Assembly (NCBI GenBank): GCA_964588335.1
Contig: CAZPOV010000005.1
Location: forward strand, 130,331-194,330
Length of the DNA stretch: 64,000 bases
Direction of reading: 5' to 3'
Source of the DNA: JAGQZY01 sp964588335
GTDB lineage: Bacteria > Bdellovibrionota > Bdellovibrionia > Bdellovibrionales > JAGQZY01
Part shown: positions 18,062-26,162 of the stretch, piece by piece
How the letters are laid out: each line of letters starts with the position of its first letter
Position numbering within the stretch: the first letter of the stretch is position 1
Program-made: the position numbers and the translations under genes
Notes under the pieces: model-generated
What the model was told of the DNA's origin: nothing
The model's input: the letters and a program-made list of their open reading frames with translations, nothing else
Database searches by the model: none

Positions 18062-18610
18062 GTGGCTGAAGAGAAACAATCAAAAGGCAAACAATCAGAG
18101 GAGCAAGAAAAGCGCAAATTTAAGGCGCCAAAGTTTTCGGCAAAAGGTCTGATGGCCATGCTGCCAACTCTTCTATTGGTCACCAATTTCGCCGGTATGG
18201 CCCTAGGAGGTTATCTCGCGTATATGGGAACCATTGGCTTGACCCCTGAAGCCGTCCGCGAAATGGAAGCACGCAAGTACATCTATAACGAGGAAATCTT
18301 TAACGATCGACCCGTCACATACTCTTTAGATCCCTTTACAGTCAACTTAGCTGACACTGGCGACGAGCGCATTGTGCAAGTCAAAGTCACTTTAGAAATG
18401 CTTAATGAAGACGGCTTTGAAGAGGTGGTTTCAATGGGGGCACACGCCCGTGATACCATTGTTCATATTCTTAATGGAAAAGAATTCCCAGAGCTGCAGA
18501 CCATTCAGGGCAAGCTCTTCTTAAAAGATGAGATCAGCGTCGCTTTAAACAAACAGCTGAAACGAAGTTTTATTAAAGACGTTTATTTCTCACGTTTTGT
18601 TTTGCAATAA
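18062..18610 (+). CDS. fliL: Flagellar basal-body-associated protein FliL
   Basis: A 182-residue inner-membrane protein: Lys-rich cytoplasmic N-terminus (~1-30), one TM (~31-55), then a periplasmic domain. DPFTVNLAD....RIVQVKVTLEM (~99-120), ARDTIVHILNGKEF and the terminal KDVYFSRFVLQ match FliL (PF03748). FliL rings around the stator and helps torque and stator activation. It stands alone here rather than beside fliM/fliN, so it may be one of several paralogues. It is preceded by a flagellar-type promoter, which fits its role. It ends base-to-base against the convergent protease gene, with no terminator between. Confidence 0.88.
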   Translation: MAEEKQSKGKQSEEQEKRKFKAPKFSAKGLMAMLPTLLLVTNFAGMALGGYLAYMGTIGLTPEAVREMEARKYIYNEEIFNDRPVTYSLDPFTVNLADTGDERIVQVKVTLEMLNEDGFEEVVSMGAHARDTIVHILNGKEFPELQTIQGKLFLKDEISVALNKQLKRSFIKDVYFSRFVLQ

Positions 18611-19585
18611 CTATGATGTGGGTGTTCCGCTAAGGTACTCTTCAACGATCGGGTACCAGATTTGAGACTTCATTAGGAGATTTGAGTTCTCAAGTTCAGT
18701 GGCCACATCACAATTTTTCCCATTATTACTGCAACGATTCAATCGATCACAATTATTTTTTTTATCTTTGTAGGTGTCAAATTGATGTCCGCTGATCAGT
18801 ATTCCCACGACTTCGGCTTGTGCGTTGAAGGCGGGGCCGCCTGAATTTCCAGATAAAGTGTCTAAATAGGCCGATAAAGTCGTATTGTAGTTCTCAAGAG
18901 TTCGACTTTGCCCCGAGTATTTGGCGGGGAGTCCTTGTGGGTGACCGATGGTGGCAACCGTTTGACCTTTTCTTAGCTCCTTTAAAGACACTTTCAAATG
19001 AGGAATGTGAGTGATGGGCTTGTCGAGTTCAAAAATAACGAAATCAATGGGGTTGTCTTCAGGCTCAGTTTGTTGATTGTTCTCGGCATAGATCACGCGT
19101 TTGCAGTGAGCCACATCCCGTTTAGGAATTATTGACCCTAAAGTATCAATGGGATTGTTTAGATCATTGTAGCCAAACCAAAAAGAGAAATTTTCACAGT
19201 AGCTGTGGGCTTCGTTTTCAATGGTTCCAGTGGGAAGCAAACAGTGTCCCGCTGAAATCAGAACTTTTGGGTGAATTAAAAAGGAAGTGCAATGACCAAA
19301 GGATTTTTGGTTAGCGAACTTTTCATTTTTACAAAGACCGACTGTTTCGGCGTAGGGTCTTAAATCATGCTCCTCGTGAAAAAAATGATCCGAGTCGAGC
19401 TCTTTCAAGTAATGAGTTGGCAACGACACAGCCACCGCCTGCGCCGCTTTTTGCCACTGGGGCAGTGCCCGTGAAATATCCCGGCGATGGTCAGGGCCAT
19501 AAATAGCCGCCTGTCCTAACGCCCCATACATTAGAAAGCAAATAAGTACAAAATGTCGCAAAGGTTTCCCCCCCTTTGATGACAT
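18611..19585 (-). CDS. Secreted trypsin-like serine protease
   Basis: A 324-residue exported protein: signal peptide (cleavage ~26, GQAA), then a chymotrypsin-fold catalytic domain. The triad is visible as His114 in LISAGHC, Asp181 in NPIDFVIFEL and Ser248 in LSGNSGGPA; several Cys pairs (85/99, 115/130) suggest disulphides. GHCTSFLIHPKVLISAGHC resembles the V8/glutamyl-endopeptidase-like branch of S1 proteases; specificity is not deducible. It lies 25 bp downstream of two paralogous secreted proteins on the same strand, so the three are probably one operon. No transmembrane anchor is seen, so it is likely periplasmic or released, possibly for degrading prey or environmental protein (inference). 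Confidence 0.85.
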   Translation of the reverse strand: MSSKGGKPLRHFVLICFLMYGALGQAAIYGPDHRRDISRALPQWQKAAQAVAVSLPTHYLKELDSDHFFHEEHDLRPYAETVGLCKNEKFANQKSFGHCTSFLIHPKVLISAGHCLLPTGTIENEAHSYCENFSFWFGYNDLNNPIDTLGSIIPKRDVAHCKRVIYAENNQQTEPEDNPIDFVIFELDKPITHIPHLKVSLKELRKGQTVATIGHPQGLPAKYSGQSRTLENYNTTLSAYLDTLSGNSGGPAFNAQAEVVGILISGHQFDTYKDKKNNCDRLNRCSNNGKNCDVATELENSNLLMKSQIWYPIVEEYLSGTPTS

Positions 19586-19610
19586 TCTTTTCTCACAATT
19601 TATGATTTTT

Positions 19611-20360
19611 TCAAGCCGCTTTTTTGCTGCGAAACCAAATAAAGGCTCCAGCGGCTGCTAGGCCGATACTGAGTAAAAATAACACGGTCGACAGCCCCTC
19701 ACCTTCACCTTGCTCGTCAACGCCTTGGGTTTCAAAGAGCTCATCGGGTATATCGATGGGGCGAGACAACATGGCCGGAGCTATTTCTTGTTTGTCCATT
19801 TTAGACAGTTGGGTGGCAATCACCTGCAAAGATTTAATGCCTTGAAAGAACTGGTTGGAATAGTTGGTGTAAAACAGCTTGTGGGCCGTAAACGAGACTA
19901 GGACAGCCACTTCGCCTTTGATGGTTGCCAAATAGCGGGTGTAATAGTGGGGAAGTTCACTTCCTAGATGCATACCATCCACCCATTTTTGCTTTTGAAT
20001 GCCGACAATTTTATTATGCACCACTTTTGATTGAGTTGTACCTCCGGCGGCATCGAGTTTGCGAGCCTCACCAAAATGCGATAGATAAGCAGCCATCGAA
20101 TCAACCTGACTTTTTTCTTTGGCACTGATAACAATCACGGCTTCTCGGGATTTTTTGATTTGTTTTTTGCAGTCAGCGGATGTCGGGTTGGCTCGACAGG
20201 ATTTAGAAATACGATGACGACACAGATAAGCTTTTTTTCTTAAGCTGCAGTTCCACTGGTCCGGCAGTTCGAACTGCAAATAGGAGTTATGGAACTGCTT
20301 TGCTTGACCGGGCGTAGGGACAAGTAGAAAAAAAAACAACAAAAGACGGCCACAGAACAT
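19611..20360 (-). CDS. Secreted protein of unknown function with C-terminal anchor (paralogue B)
   Basis: A 249-residue protein with a signal peptide (MFCGRLLLFFFLLVP..GQA), a Cys-rich soluble domain and a C-terminal hydrophobic helix followed by RSKKAA. Start ATG 20360 was chosen; the longer frame would begin with TTG 20387 and overlap the neighbour. It shares a long conserved block with the next gene upstream (VDGMHLGSE.PHYYTRYLAT.KG...AVLV.F.AHKL), so the two are tandem duplicates. The block contains no catalytic motif I recognise. The Gly/Glu-rich linker, helix and basic tail have the shape of a C-terminal sorting signal such as GlyGly-CTERM, but the diagnostic motif is not clear. A protease partner or substrate role is inferred only from the operon. 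Confidence 0.7.
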   Translation of the reverse strand: MFCGRLLLFFFLLVPTPGQAKQFHNSYLQFELPDQWNCSLRKKAYLCRHRISKSCRANPTSADCKKQIKKSREAVIVISAKEKSQVDSMAAYLSHFGEARKLDAAGGTTQSKVVHNKIVGIQKQKWVDGMHLGSELPHYYTRYLATIKGEVAVLVSFTAHKLFYTNYSNQFFQGIKSLQVIATQLSKMDKQEIAPAMLSRPIDIPDELFETQGVDEQGEGEGLSTVLFLLSIGLAAAGAFIWFRSKKAA

Positions 20361-20362
20361 GG

Positions 20363-21163
20363 TTATTGTCGGCGTCCTTTCAGCCAAACAAAAATTCCAG
20401 CCAAAGCCAATAACAATGCACCAATCATTAGAAAGGTGTCCATGGTGGAAGCTCCGCCTTGATCAGCAACATCCCAGCCATCACTGGCTTCATCAAGAGC
20501 AACGTCGAGGTGAGTGCCAATATTGGCTCCCAATGTGCCTTTGCCACTATGCAGTTCTCTTTTGTCAATGGTTTGGGCCTTTGTCGCCAACACTCTTAAT
20601 GATTTGATAGCGCGAAAAAACTCGGAGCTGTACTTGGTATAATAAAGTTTATGAGCACTAAAGGTAACAAGGACGGCGATGTTGCCTTTAAGGGTGGCCA
20701 GATACCTTGTGTAATAATGAGGAATTTCACTGCCTAAATGCATTCCATCCACCCAGCGATGTTTTTCAATGCTGATGGGTTTGACGTGAATGATTTTAGA
20801 CTTCGAGCGCTTTCCTTGTTTGGTTACAATCGGTCGAGGAGTTTTTAAATGGTTATAGTACTCTTTAAAAGAATCTTTCGGACCTTTTTCTTTGGCCGCT
20901 AAAATGATGATTGCTTCCCGAGTTTTTTTGCGTTGGTCTTGACAGATTTTACTTTTCGAATTGGCTCCCAAACATTTTTTAGAAATGGCGTAGCGACAAA
21001 TCCAAGCTGTGTTTTCGAGATAACAATCCCATTTGTTTGGAAGTTCAAAACTGACATAGGAATTTCGAAAAACTTTGGCTTGTGTTTCAGATTGAAAACC
21101 AAACGAAGTGAAAACGAAAACTATGAGACAAAAAAAAGATCGGGAAATATTTGATGTAAACAT
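20363..21163 (-). CDS. Secreted protein of unknown function with C-terminal anchor (paralogue A)
   Basis: A 266-residue exported protein: signal peptide (..FGFQSETQA), N-terminal FRNSYVSFELPNKWDCYLENTAWICRY segment with paired Cys, conserved block VDGMHLGSEIPHYYTRYLATLKGN, then linker, TM helix (~240-260) and KGRRQ tail. It is the likely first gene of a three-gene operon with its paralogue and a trypsin-like protease. GGAS just before the TM recalls Gly-rich C-terminal sorting signals. The only regulatory signal seen upstream is the TTTGTCTCA-N3-TGAGGCA dyad 82 nt before the ATG. No Shine-Dalgarno is obvious. Function unknown. Confidence 0.7.
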   Translation of the reverse strand: MFTSNISRSFFCLIVFVFTSFGFQSETQAKVFRNSYVSFELPNKWDCYLENTAWICRYAISKKCLGANSKSKICQDQRKKTREAIIILAAKEKGPKDSFKEYYNHLKTPRPIVTKQGKRSKSKIIHVKPISIEKHRWVDGMHLGSEIPHYYTRYLATLKGNIAVLVTFSAHKLYYTKYSSEFFRAIKSLRVLATKAQTIDKRELHSGKGTLGANIGTHLDVALDEASDGWDVADQGGASTMDTFLMIGALLLALAGIFVWLKGRRQ

Positions 21164-21219
21164 GTGTTTAGACTACCAAAATTCCCATTCAACGGTAACG
21201 AGAATCAGGCATTAGGTCC

Positions 21220-21292
21220 AGGGACTGTCTCATTTTCTTCAAAACTGCCTCACATTGAGACAAATGTTGGGAGACCGTCCCTAGTCTCCCAA
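21220..21292 (-). repeat. Nested inverted repeats between the subtilase and the paralogue operon
   Basis: Two alternative hairpins share an arm. TTGGGAGAC/GTCTCCCAA (21267-21275 with 21284-21292, 8-nt loop) competes with AGGGACTGTCTC (21220-21231) pairing with GAGACCGTCCCT (21271-21282, one mismatch). The second encloses the dyad at 21246-21262. It could be a short MITE/REP-like element, an attenuator, or an operator array. No T run follows, so it is not a standard terminator. Confidence 0.6.
21246..21264 (-). promoter_or_regulatory. Candidate operator dyad, copy 1
   Basis: Read on the minus strand: TTTGTCTCA-ATG-TGAGGCA, an interrupted palindrome of TGTCTCA/TGAGRCA half-sites. The last base is 82 nt from the ATG of the gene starting at 21163. 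The same 16 non-spacer bases occur at 58077-58095 in the same orientation and at nearly the same distance from a start codon. An extra half-site, TGTCTCA, lies at 21226-21232. Confidence 0.6.
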
Positions 21293-21301
21293 TCCCCCCC
21301 G

Positions 21302-23071
21302 TTAATTCTTTAAATTTGTATTGGCTATTTGAATGGCCTCTGGAGTGGCATTTTCTACCGCTTCCAAGGCACTTAAAATTCGACCTGATCCGACCACATC
21401 GGTCAATTCGGGGTGGCTTTCGCCACTGATCATCATTGCCAGACGAATTTCCTCAGGTGTGATTGAAGGGTTCGCTTCAATCATGAGGGCTGCTACTCCG
21501 GCCACAACAGGTGCTGCCATGGATGTTCCGCCCAATCCAATAAATGGAACGTTGCGAGGATTCATGGTGGCCAACGAAAACATGGGTTCTTGTTGGTCTC
21601 CCCCTGGAGCCGCAACATCCACTTCGAGTTTTCCGAAGTTCGAGTAAGAGGCAAGATTTTGATCAAATCCAACCGCCGCCACATTGATGATATTAGGGAC
21701 GTCCAGTTCGCCAGGAAAAATGTCATTTCCAGGTAAGCTTAAATCAAGTGTGCTATTTCCTGATGCGCTGATAAAAGTCACCCCATTTTCGTGAGCATAA
21801 TTAAGAGCCTCGCGAAACGATTCCACTTTCGACTGAAAGCCACCCAAAGAAGCGTTGATGATATCGGCACCACTGTCAACGGCATAGTAAACACCGGCGA
21901 TCACCGAAGCCACATCACCACCACCGGCGGCACTGAGAACTTTAACCGGGATCACTTTCGCGCCCTTGGCCACTCCGTGAATGTGGGACGCCGCTAGGCC
22001 TGAAACATGGGATCCATGCCCTTGATCATCAAAAGGGCGATTGTCGTTATTGATAAAATCCCACCCAAGGACATCGTCTTTGAAGCCGTTGCCATCATCA
22101 TCGGTATCATCGTCTCCTGACATTTCACTTTCGTTGGTTTGCAGGTTGAATTTGATTCCAAGATGATTGTAGTGAACTCCCGAATCTAGAACGGCAATCT
22201 TAACACCTTTTCCGGTGGCAAGTTTCCAGGCGTCTTCAACGTCCATTCTTTTTAGATGGGTGAAAGCTTCTAGCTTGGCCATGGGCATTTCTTCACCTTC
22301 AATTGGAAATTCAATTTCAGGGTTATGAGTTACCATGAATTGAGCCGGAATAACGGCGCAGGCGTTGCTTGGATCTTTGGCGACAAAGATCACCTGGTAC
22401 AAGCCAACCATATCAACTTTCAATTCCAAGGTTTTTCCGGTTCGTAAACCGGCCTTAGTTTCTGATCCAGAAGGAGCCAGAATGTCCCACTGAAAAGTCA
22501 CAGCCTCTTCAGACTCGGGGTCCAAAGGGGTTGTGCCGTTGTCACTAAAAACAACAGTTTCACCCAAATTCATTGTCGGCGAAGTCTGTAAGACATCATT
22601 GATAACAGTTAATTTCGGAGTCGGCTGAGCTTTGGCCTCTAAATCACAACCTTGTAGAGCCGGTGGAATTTGTGGAATGTTTCCAATTGTTGATCCCTCT
22701 TCGGTTTCCGGAGACTGGCTGTCGTCTTCTGGCTCCGCTTGCATCATATAAGCAGCGTACGGATTGGCGGGCTTCTTAATATCCAAAGCCTGAAAGTATT
22801 CGTTTTGTTCGGCCTGCACGCTGGGTGCAATACTTTTAATGTCATAGTAATTGAGTCCAGCCACTTCATAGATATGGTGCTTTTCACTGATCACGCGATA
22901 TCCACGGCTGGACGCTAAAACTTTTTCAGTGTCGGCATCAGAGCCTTGAATGATGAAGCGCTCTTGGGCTTCTTGTGGATTGGCTGGTGCGCTTATCGAC
23001 GTGGGCTGACTGCAGCCGGTCAGTACGCCCCAAATAACTAGAATTCCTACTGAATAAGTGACTCGTTTCAC
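21302..23071 (-). CDS. Subtilisin-family (S8) lipoprotein protease
   Basis: A 589-residue lipoprotein with lipobox LTGC (Cys20). Regions in order: an I9-like inhibitory propeptide (~35-98), a Gly/Glu/Pro linker, a PKD/Ig-like domain (~150-247), then the S8 catalytic domain (~275-575) with Asp296 (VLDSGV), His352 (GHGSHVSG), oxyanion Asn439 (SASGNS) and Ser517 (GTSMAAP). An Asp-rich calcium-type loop (DDDTDDDGNG) follows the catalytic Asp. It is probably attached to the outer membrane and acts in the periplasm or at the surface. GTG start at 23071 with GGGGGG ~6 nt upstream as Shine-Dalgarno. The gene is divergent from a LysR regulator, a common arrangement for a LysR target (inference). Confidence 0.9.
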   Translation of the reverse strand: MKRVTYSVGILVIWGVLTGCSQPTSISAPANPQEAQERFIIQGSDADTEKVLASSRGYRVISEKHHIYEVAGLNYYDIKSIAPSVQAEQNEYFQALDIKKPANPYAAYMMQAEPEDDSQSPETEEGSTIGNIPQIPPALQGCDLEAKAQPTPKLTVINDVLQTSPTMNLGETVVFSDNGTTPLDPESEEAVTFQWDILAPSGSETKAGLRTGKTLELKVDMVGLYQVIFVAKDPSNACAVIPAQFMVTHNPEIEFPIEGEEMPMAKLEAFTHLKRMDVEDAWKLATGKGVKIAVLDSGVHYNHLGIKFNLQTNESEMSGDDDTDDDGNGFKDDVLGWDFINNDNRPFDDQGHGSHVSGLAASHIHGVAKGAKVIPVKVLSAAGGGDVASVIAGVYYAVDSGADIINASLGGFQSKVESFREALNYAHENGVTFISASGNSTLDLSLPGNDIFPGELDVPNIINVAAVGFDQNLASYSNFGKLEVDVAAPGGDQQEPMFSLATMNPRNVPFIGLGGTSMAAPVVAGVAALMIEANPSITPEEIRLAMMISGESHPELTDVVGSGRILSALEAVENATPEAIQIANTNLKN

Positions 23072-23219
23072 TTGTCCCCCCCAAATGTTTTAACCTTCTC
23101 CCCAAGGTTGGGCTCACAAGACCATGGTCCAGCAGCTATGTAAAGTTTTCTTTTTTATGAGTCCCCATAAGCAATTCTTATAATGTTGTAAGTTCTTGAA
23201 AACATTGGTAAGGTGGGCC

Positions 23220-24131
23220 ATGAATTTTCAACAATTAACGACATTTTGTACTGTTTTGGGTGAAGGCAGCATGACCGCAGCTGCTGAAAAACTCTACCTC
23301 ACTCAACCCGCTGTCAGCCAGCAGATCCGCAATTTAGAAGAAGAATTGAATGTAGAGCTGTTGGTCCGAGGCTCCCGACAGGCAAAAGCAACAGCCCAGG
23401 GCCAAATTCTTTACGACTACGCCAAGCGAATCATTGCCCTGAATCAGCAGGCGCAAGTGGCCATTCAAACCATTGGTGAGGCGATTCAAGGAACTCTACG
23501 AATTGGAACATTGAATTCATTGGGTCTCTATATAATAAGCCCGGTTGTTGGTTTATTTTTAAAACACAATTCTAAACTGAATATCAAATTAAACTATGAA
23601 GATGGTTTGACCCTCATTGAGCAATTTAAAAAAGATCAGTTGGATGTGATCATCATTCCCGATGCCCAGGCCGAATACCAAGTGCCTTTGGAAAGTGCCG
23701 ATAAAAAACTTTTAATGAAAGATGAGATGTGGCTGGTGGGGACAAGCAAAGACTCGTCGATTCCCACAGACATCAAACTGCGAGAGATCAATAGCCAACC
23801 GGTTGTGCGGTTGTCTGAAAAATTTCCCAGTTTTCAAGCCGCTCTGGGCAGCCAGTTAGAGGCTGTGGACCCAAAGATTACGCCGGTTTTTGAGACCACC
23901 AACGTGGGTACAATAAAACGCGTGATCGAGTCCGGTCTTGGCTGGGGGTTTTTACCGGCTCATAGTATTCGTAAACACGTGCGGACAGGGCGGATGTCGG
24001 CGGTTCCTATTGTCGATTTCCAATATCCAATGAACGTTCAGTTCTATTCGAAAAAAGACTGTGGCCCCGATCAGGCTCGGGTTTTTGATGTTTTCTATCG
24101 CGCCTTATTACAACAGATTCAGAATAAGTAA
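23220..24131 (+). CDS. LysR-family transcriptional regulator
   Basis: A 303-residue LTTR: N-terminal winged HTH (~1-60, FQQLTTFCTVLGEGSMTAAAEKLYLTQPAVSQQIRNLEEEL) and a periplasmic-binding-protein-like effector domain (~90-300, GTLRIGTLNSLGLYIISPVV...). Start ATG 23220 has AAGGTGGG upstream and gives the canonical N-terminus; an 8-codon longer frame from TTG is unlikely. The 148-bp gap to the divergent subtilase gene holds TATAAT (23179-23184 region) and an imperfect dyad CTTA-N8-TAAG (23177-23192) that could be its binding site and overlaps the -10. The effector is unknown. Confidence 0.9.
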   Translation: MNFQQLTTFCTVLGEGSMTAAAEKLYLTQPAVSQQIRNLEEELNVELLVRGSRQAKATAQGQILYDYAKRIIALNQQAQVAIQTIGEAIQGTLRIGTLNSLGLYIISPVVGLFLKHNSKLNIKLNYEDGLTLIEQFKKDQLDVIIIPDAQAEYQVPLESADKKLLMKDEMWLVGTSKDSSIPTDIKLREINSQPVVRLSEKFPSFQAALGSQLEAVDPKITPVFETTNVGTIKRVIESGLGWGFLPAHSIRKHVRTGRMSAVPIVDFQYPMNVQFYSKKDCGPDQARVFDVFYRALLQQIQNK

Positions 24132-24296
24132 ATTTCACCCTTAGGATTTTGGTTGTTGAAAGGAAACTTCCCTGAGTCCATTGACTCCATCGGTCGGTGG
24201 AATTGTTGTTTGTTTTCAAATTTTTCCAAGCTAAAAACGGATAGCTGAAAAGATTTTGGGTGTTGATCGGCCTTGAACATGGCAAATGCCCCCATC

Positions 24297-25151
24297 TTAA
24301 AAAACGTAGTTTTTGTTTTTGATCCCCATACGTTGACAGACAATTCGAGTGATTTCTGAAGCGGTTTCCTCGAGGGCACGATCGGTGACGTCCAGAACCG
24401 GCCAGCGTTTGTATTTTTGAAAAATACCTTTGGCATACTCGATCTCTTCAAAAATATTATCCAAGCGAGCATACTGACTGCCGGGATCTTGGCCGAATTT
24501 TTCCAGGCGGTTTTTTCGAATTTTGTGCAAAGAGCTGGGAGCTATTGTCAAACCCACGATTTTGCGTTGGTCGATTTCAAAAAGTTGCTCGGGTAGAGGA
24601 GAGCCCTTAACCAAAGGAATATTGGCCACCCGCCAGCCTTTGTATCCGAGAAACAAGCTCAAAGGTGTTTTGCTGGTTCGACTGATTCCAACTAGAACAA
24701 TATCGGCCTTGTCCAAATCGTTGGATATTTTTCCATCATCATGTTTAACAGAAAATTCAATGGCTTCGACTCGTCGAAAATAGTTTTGGTCGACCTCTCG
24801 CAGTTTACCAGCCTCGCGGTCATTGTTTTCAACATGTAAAAATTGATCAAGATTGCGCAGCAAGGGGCCTAAAAGATCGACCTGCAAAAGGTTTTTTTCA
24901 GCGGCCTTTTCTTCTAAGTAACTGCGTAGACTGGGGGTCACCACCGTGTGCACAATCATCGCACCTCTTTTAAAGGCCTCGTTTATGACATTGTCGACCT
25001 GGGTTTCGGTGCGCACGTTCTTATTTCTTAAAATATGAAAATCAAATTTCGAATAGTGGACGACAGCCGCCCGGGTCATGATCGCGGCGGTTTCGCCGGT
25101 GCCGTCTGAAATGATGTAGATAAACGCTTTGTTCTCTTCGGATTCGCTCAT
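24297..25151 (-). CDS. ppsR: Pyruvate phosphate dikinase/PEP synthase regulatory protein (kinase-pyrophosphorylase)
   Basis: A 284-residue DUF299-type bifunctional enzyme (PF03618). Seen: N-terminal FIYIISDGTGETAAIMTRAAV, the P-loop-like GISRTSKTPLSLFLGYKG (~151-168) and the IDQRKIVGLTI block, all family hallmarks. The family phosphorylates (using ADP) and dephosphorylates a threonine on PEP synthase or pyruvate-phosphate dikinase to switch gluconeogenic PEP formation. Which target is used here cannot be told, as neither enzyme gene is in the window. Its ATG overlaps the nusB stop by 4 bp, so it is the last gene of nrdR-nusB-ppsR. The 165 bp between this gene and lysR (convergent) show no feature. 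Confidence 0.9.
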   Translation of the reverse strand: MSESEENKAFIYIISDGTGETAAIMTRAAVVHYSKFDFHILRNKNVRTETQVDNVINEAFKRGAMIVHTVVTPSLRSYLEEKAAEKNLLQVDLLGPLLRNLDQFLHVENNDREAGKLREVDQNYFRRVEAIEFSVKHDDGKISNDLDKADIVLVGISRTSKTPLSLFLGYKGWRVANIPLVKGSPLPEQLFEIDQRKIVGLTIAPSSLHKIRKNRLEKFGQDPGSQYARLDNIFEEIEYAKGIFQKYKRWPVLDVTDRALEETASEITRIVCQRMGIKNKNYVF

Positions 25152-25573
25152 TTCGAAGACGTCACTTCCTGATGGTAAATTTGATCGAGGATACCGTTGA
25201 TAAAGTTTTTCGATTCAGAGGAGCTGTATTTTTTAGAAAGATCAAGAATATCTGTCATGCAAATCTTCGGTGGAGTTGGTGTTTCCTCTGAAAAGCAGAG
25301 TTCGAAAATGGCCAGTTGTAAAAGAATTTTATCAATCATGGCGATACGATCCAATTTCCAATTTTGACTGTGCTCTTCAATCTTACTATTCAACGCAGCC
25401 TCGTTGTCGATAACACTTTGAACAAGAAACAAGGCGTAATCCCGCGTTTCATTGTCAAAAGAGAAATTGTCGACAAACGAATTGAATAACTCTTCTCCAG
25501 TGCTTCCTTGCTGAAAGCTTTGTTGAAATAAAACTTGAAGGGCGGCTTCTCGGGCGGTGCGGAGTGCTTTCAT
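25148..25573 (-). CDS. nusB: Transcription antitermination factor NusB
   Basis: A 141-residue all-helical protein. ALRTAREAALQVLFQ (N-terminal arginine-rich boxA RNA-binding helix), WKLDRIAMIDKILLQLAIFEL and ILDLSKKYSSSESKNFINGILDQI are characteristic. NusB with NusE (S10) binds boxA and promotes antitermination of rRNA operons. Length is typical. It overlaps nrdR and ppsR by 4 bp on each side, so the three are translationally coupled; nrdR-(rib)-nusB is a common bacterial order, here without the riboflavin genes. Confidence 0.95.
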   Translation of the reverse strand: MKALRTAREAALQVLFQQSFQQGSTGEELFNSFVDNFSFDNETRDYALFLVQSVIDNEAALNSKIEEHSQNWKLDRIAMIDKILLQLAIFELCFSEETPTPPKICMTDILDLSKKYSSSESKNFINGILDQIYHQEVTSSK

Positions 25574-26040
25574 ATTGTGAAGTCTTTTCTTTGAAAGTTG
25601 GGATCAGATAAGTCAGCTAAAAATTCAGAGACATCTTTGAAGGTTTTATAAACACTGGCAAACCGAACATAGGCGACTTCGTCGACTTTCTTTAGTTCTT
25701 CCATAACAAAGTGTCCGATCATATCGGTGGTCATTTCCTTGTCGGCATGTTCGACCACCCAGCCCGTCACTTTTTCAACCATGTGCTCAATCTTCGAAGA
25801 ACTGATCGGACGTTTTTGACAAGCAGCTTTAATTCCACCCAATAGTTTTTCTGGTGAAAAGGGCTCGCGGCGTCCGTCTTTTTTTACCACCATGGGCAGA
25901 CTGATGACAATGGTCTCAACCGTGGTGAAGCGAGCCGCGCATTTCTCACATTCGCGGCGCCGACGGGTCGACTCGCCATCTTTTTGGCTGCGGGTGTCTA
26001 AAACCTTGGTATTCAATGAGTGGCAATGGGGACATTTCAT
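25570..26040 (-). CDS. nrdR: Transcriptional repressor NrdR
   Basis: A 156-residue ribonucleotide reductase repressor. An N-terminal zinc ribbon (CPHC at 3-6, CEKC near 31-34) with the RRRRECEKCAARFTTVE signature is followed by an ATP-cone (~50-135, VVKKDGRREPFSPEKLLGGIKAACQKRPI). ATP/dATP binding controls oligomeric state and binding to NrdR boxes upstream of nrd genes. ATG 26040 was chosen; a one-codon-longer TTG frame is less likely. No NrdR box was recognised nearby. Confidence 0.95.
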   Translation of the reverse strand: MKCPHCHSLNTKVLDTRSQKDGESTRRRRECEKCAARFTTVETIVISLPMVVKKDGRREPFSPEKLLGGIKAACQKRPISSSKIEHMVEKVTGWVVEHADKEMTTDMIGHFVMEELKKVDEVAYVRFASVYKTFKDVSEFLADLSDPNFQRKDFTI

Positions 26041-26162
26041 CAAGACAAAAGTATGAGATCAGCAGGGTTTGGTCAAGACTCAGGCCGCCGCTGACCACGC
26101 CTAAGGGCCTTGATTGACTGGCATTGCTGTCAAATTTGCGCCAGTGGATTTAAAATGGAGAG

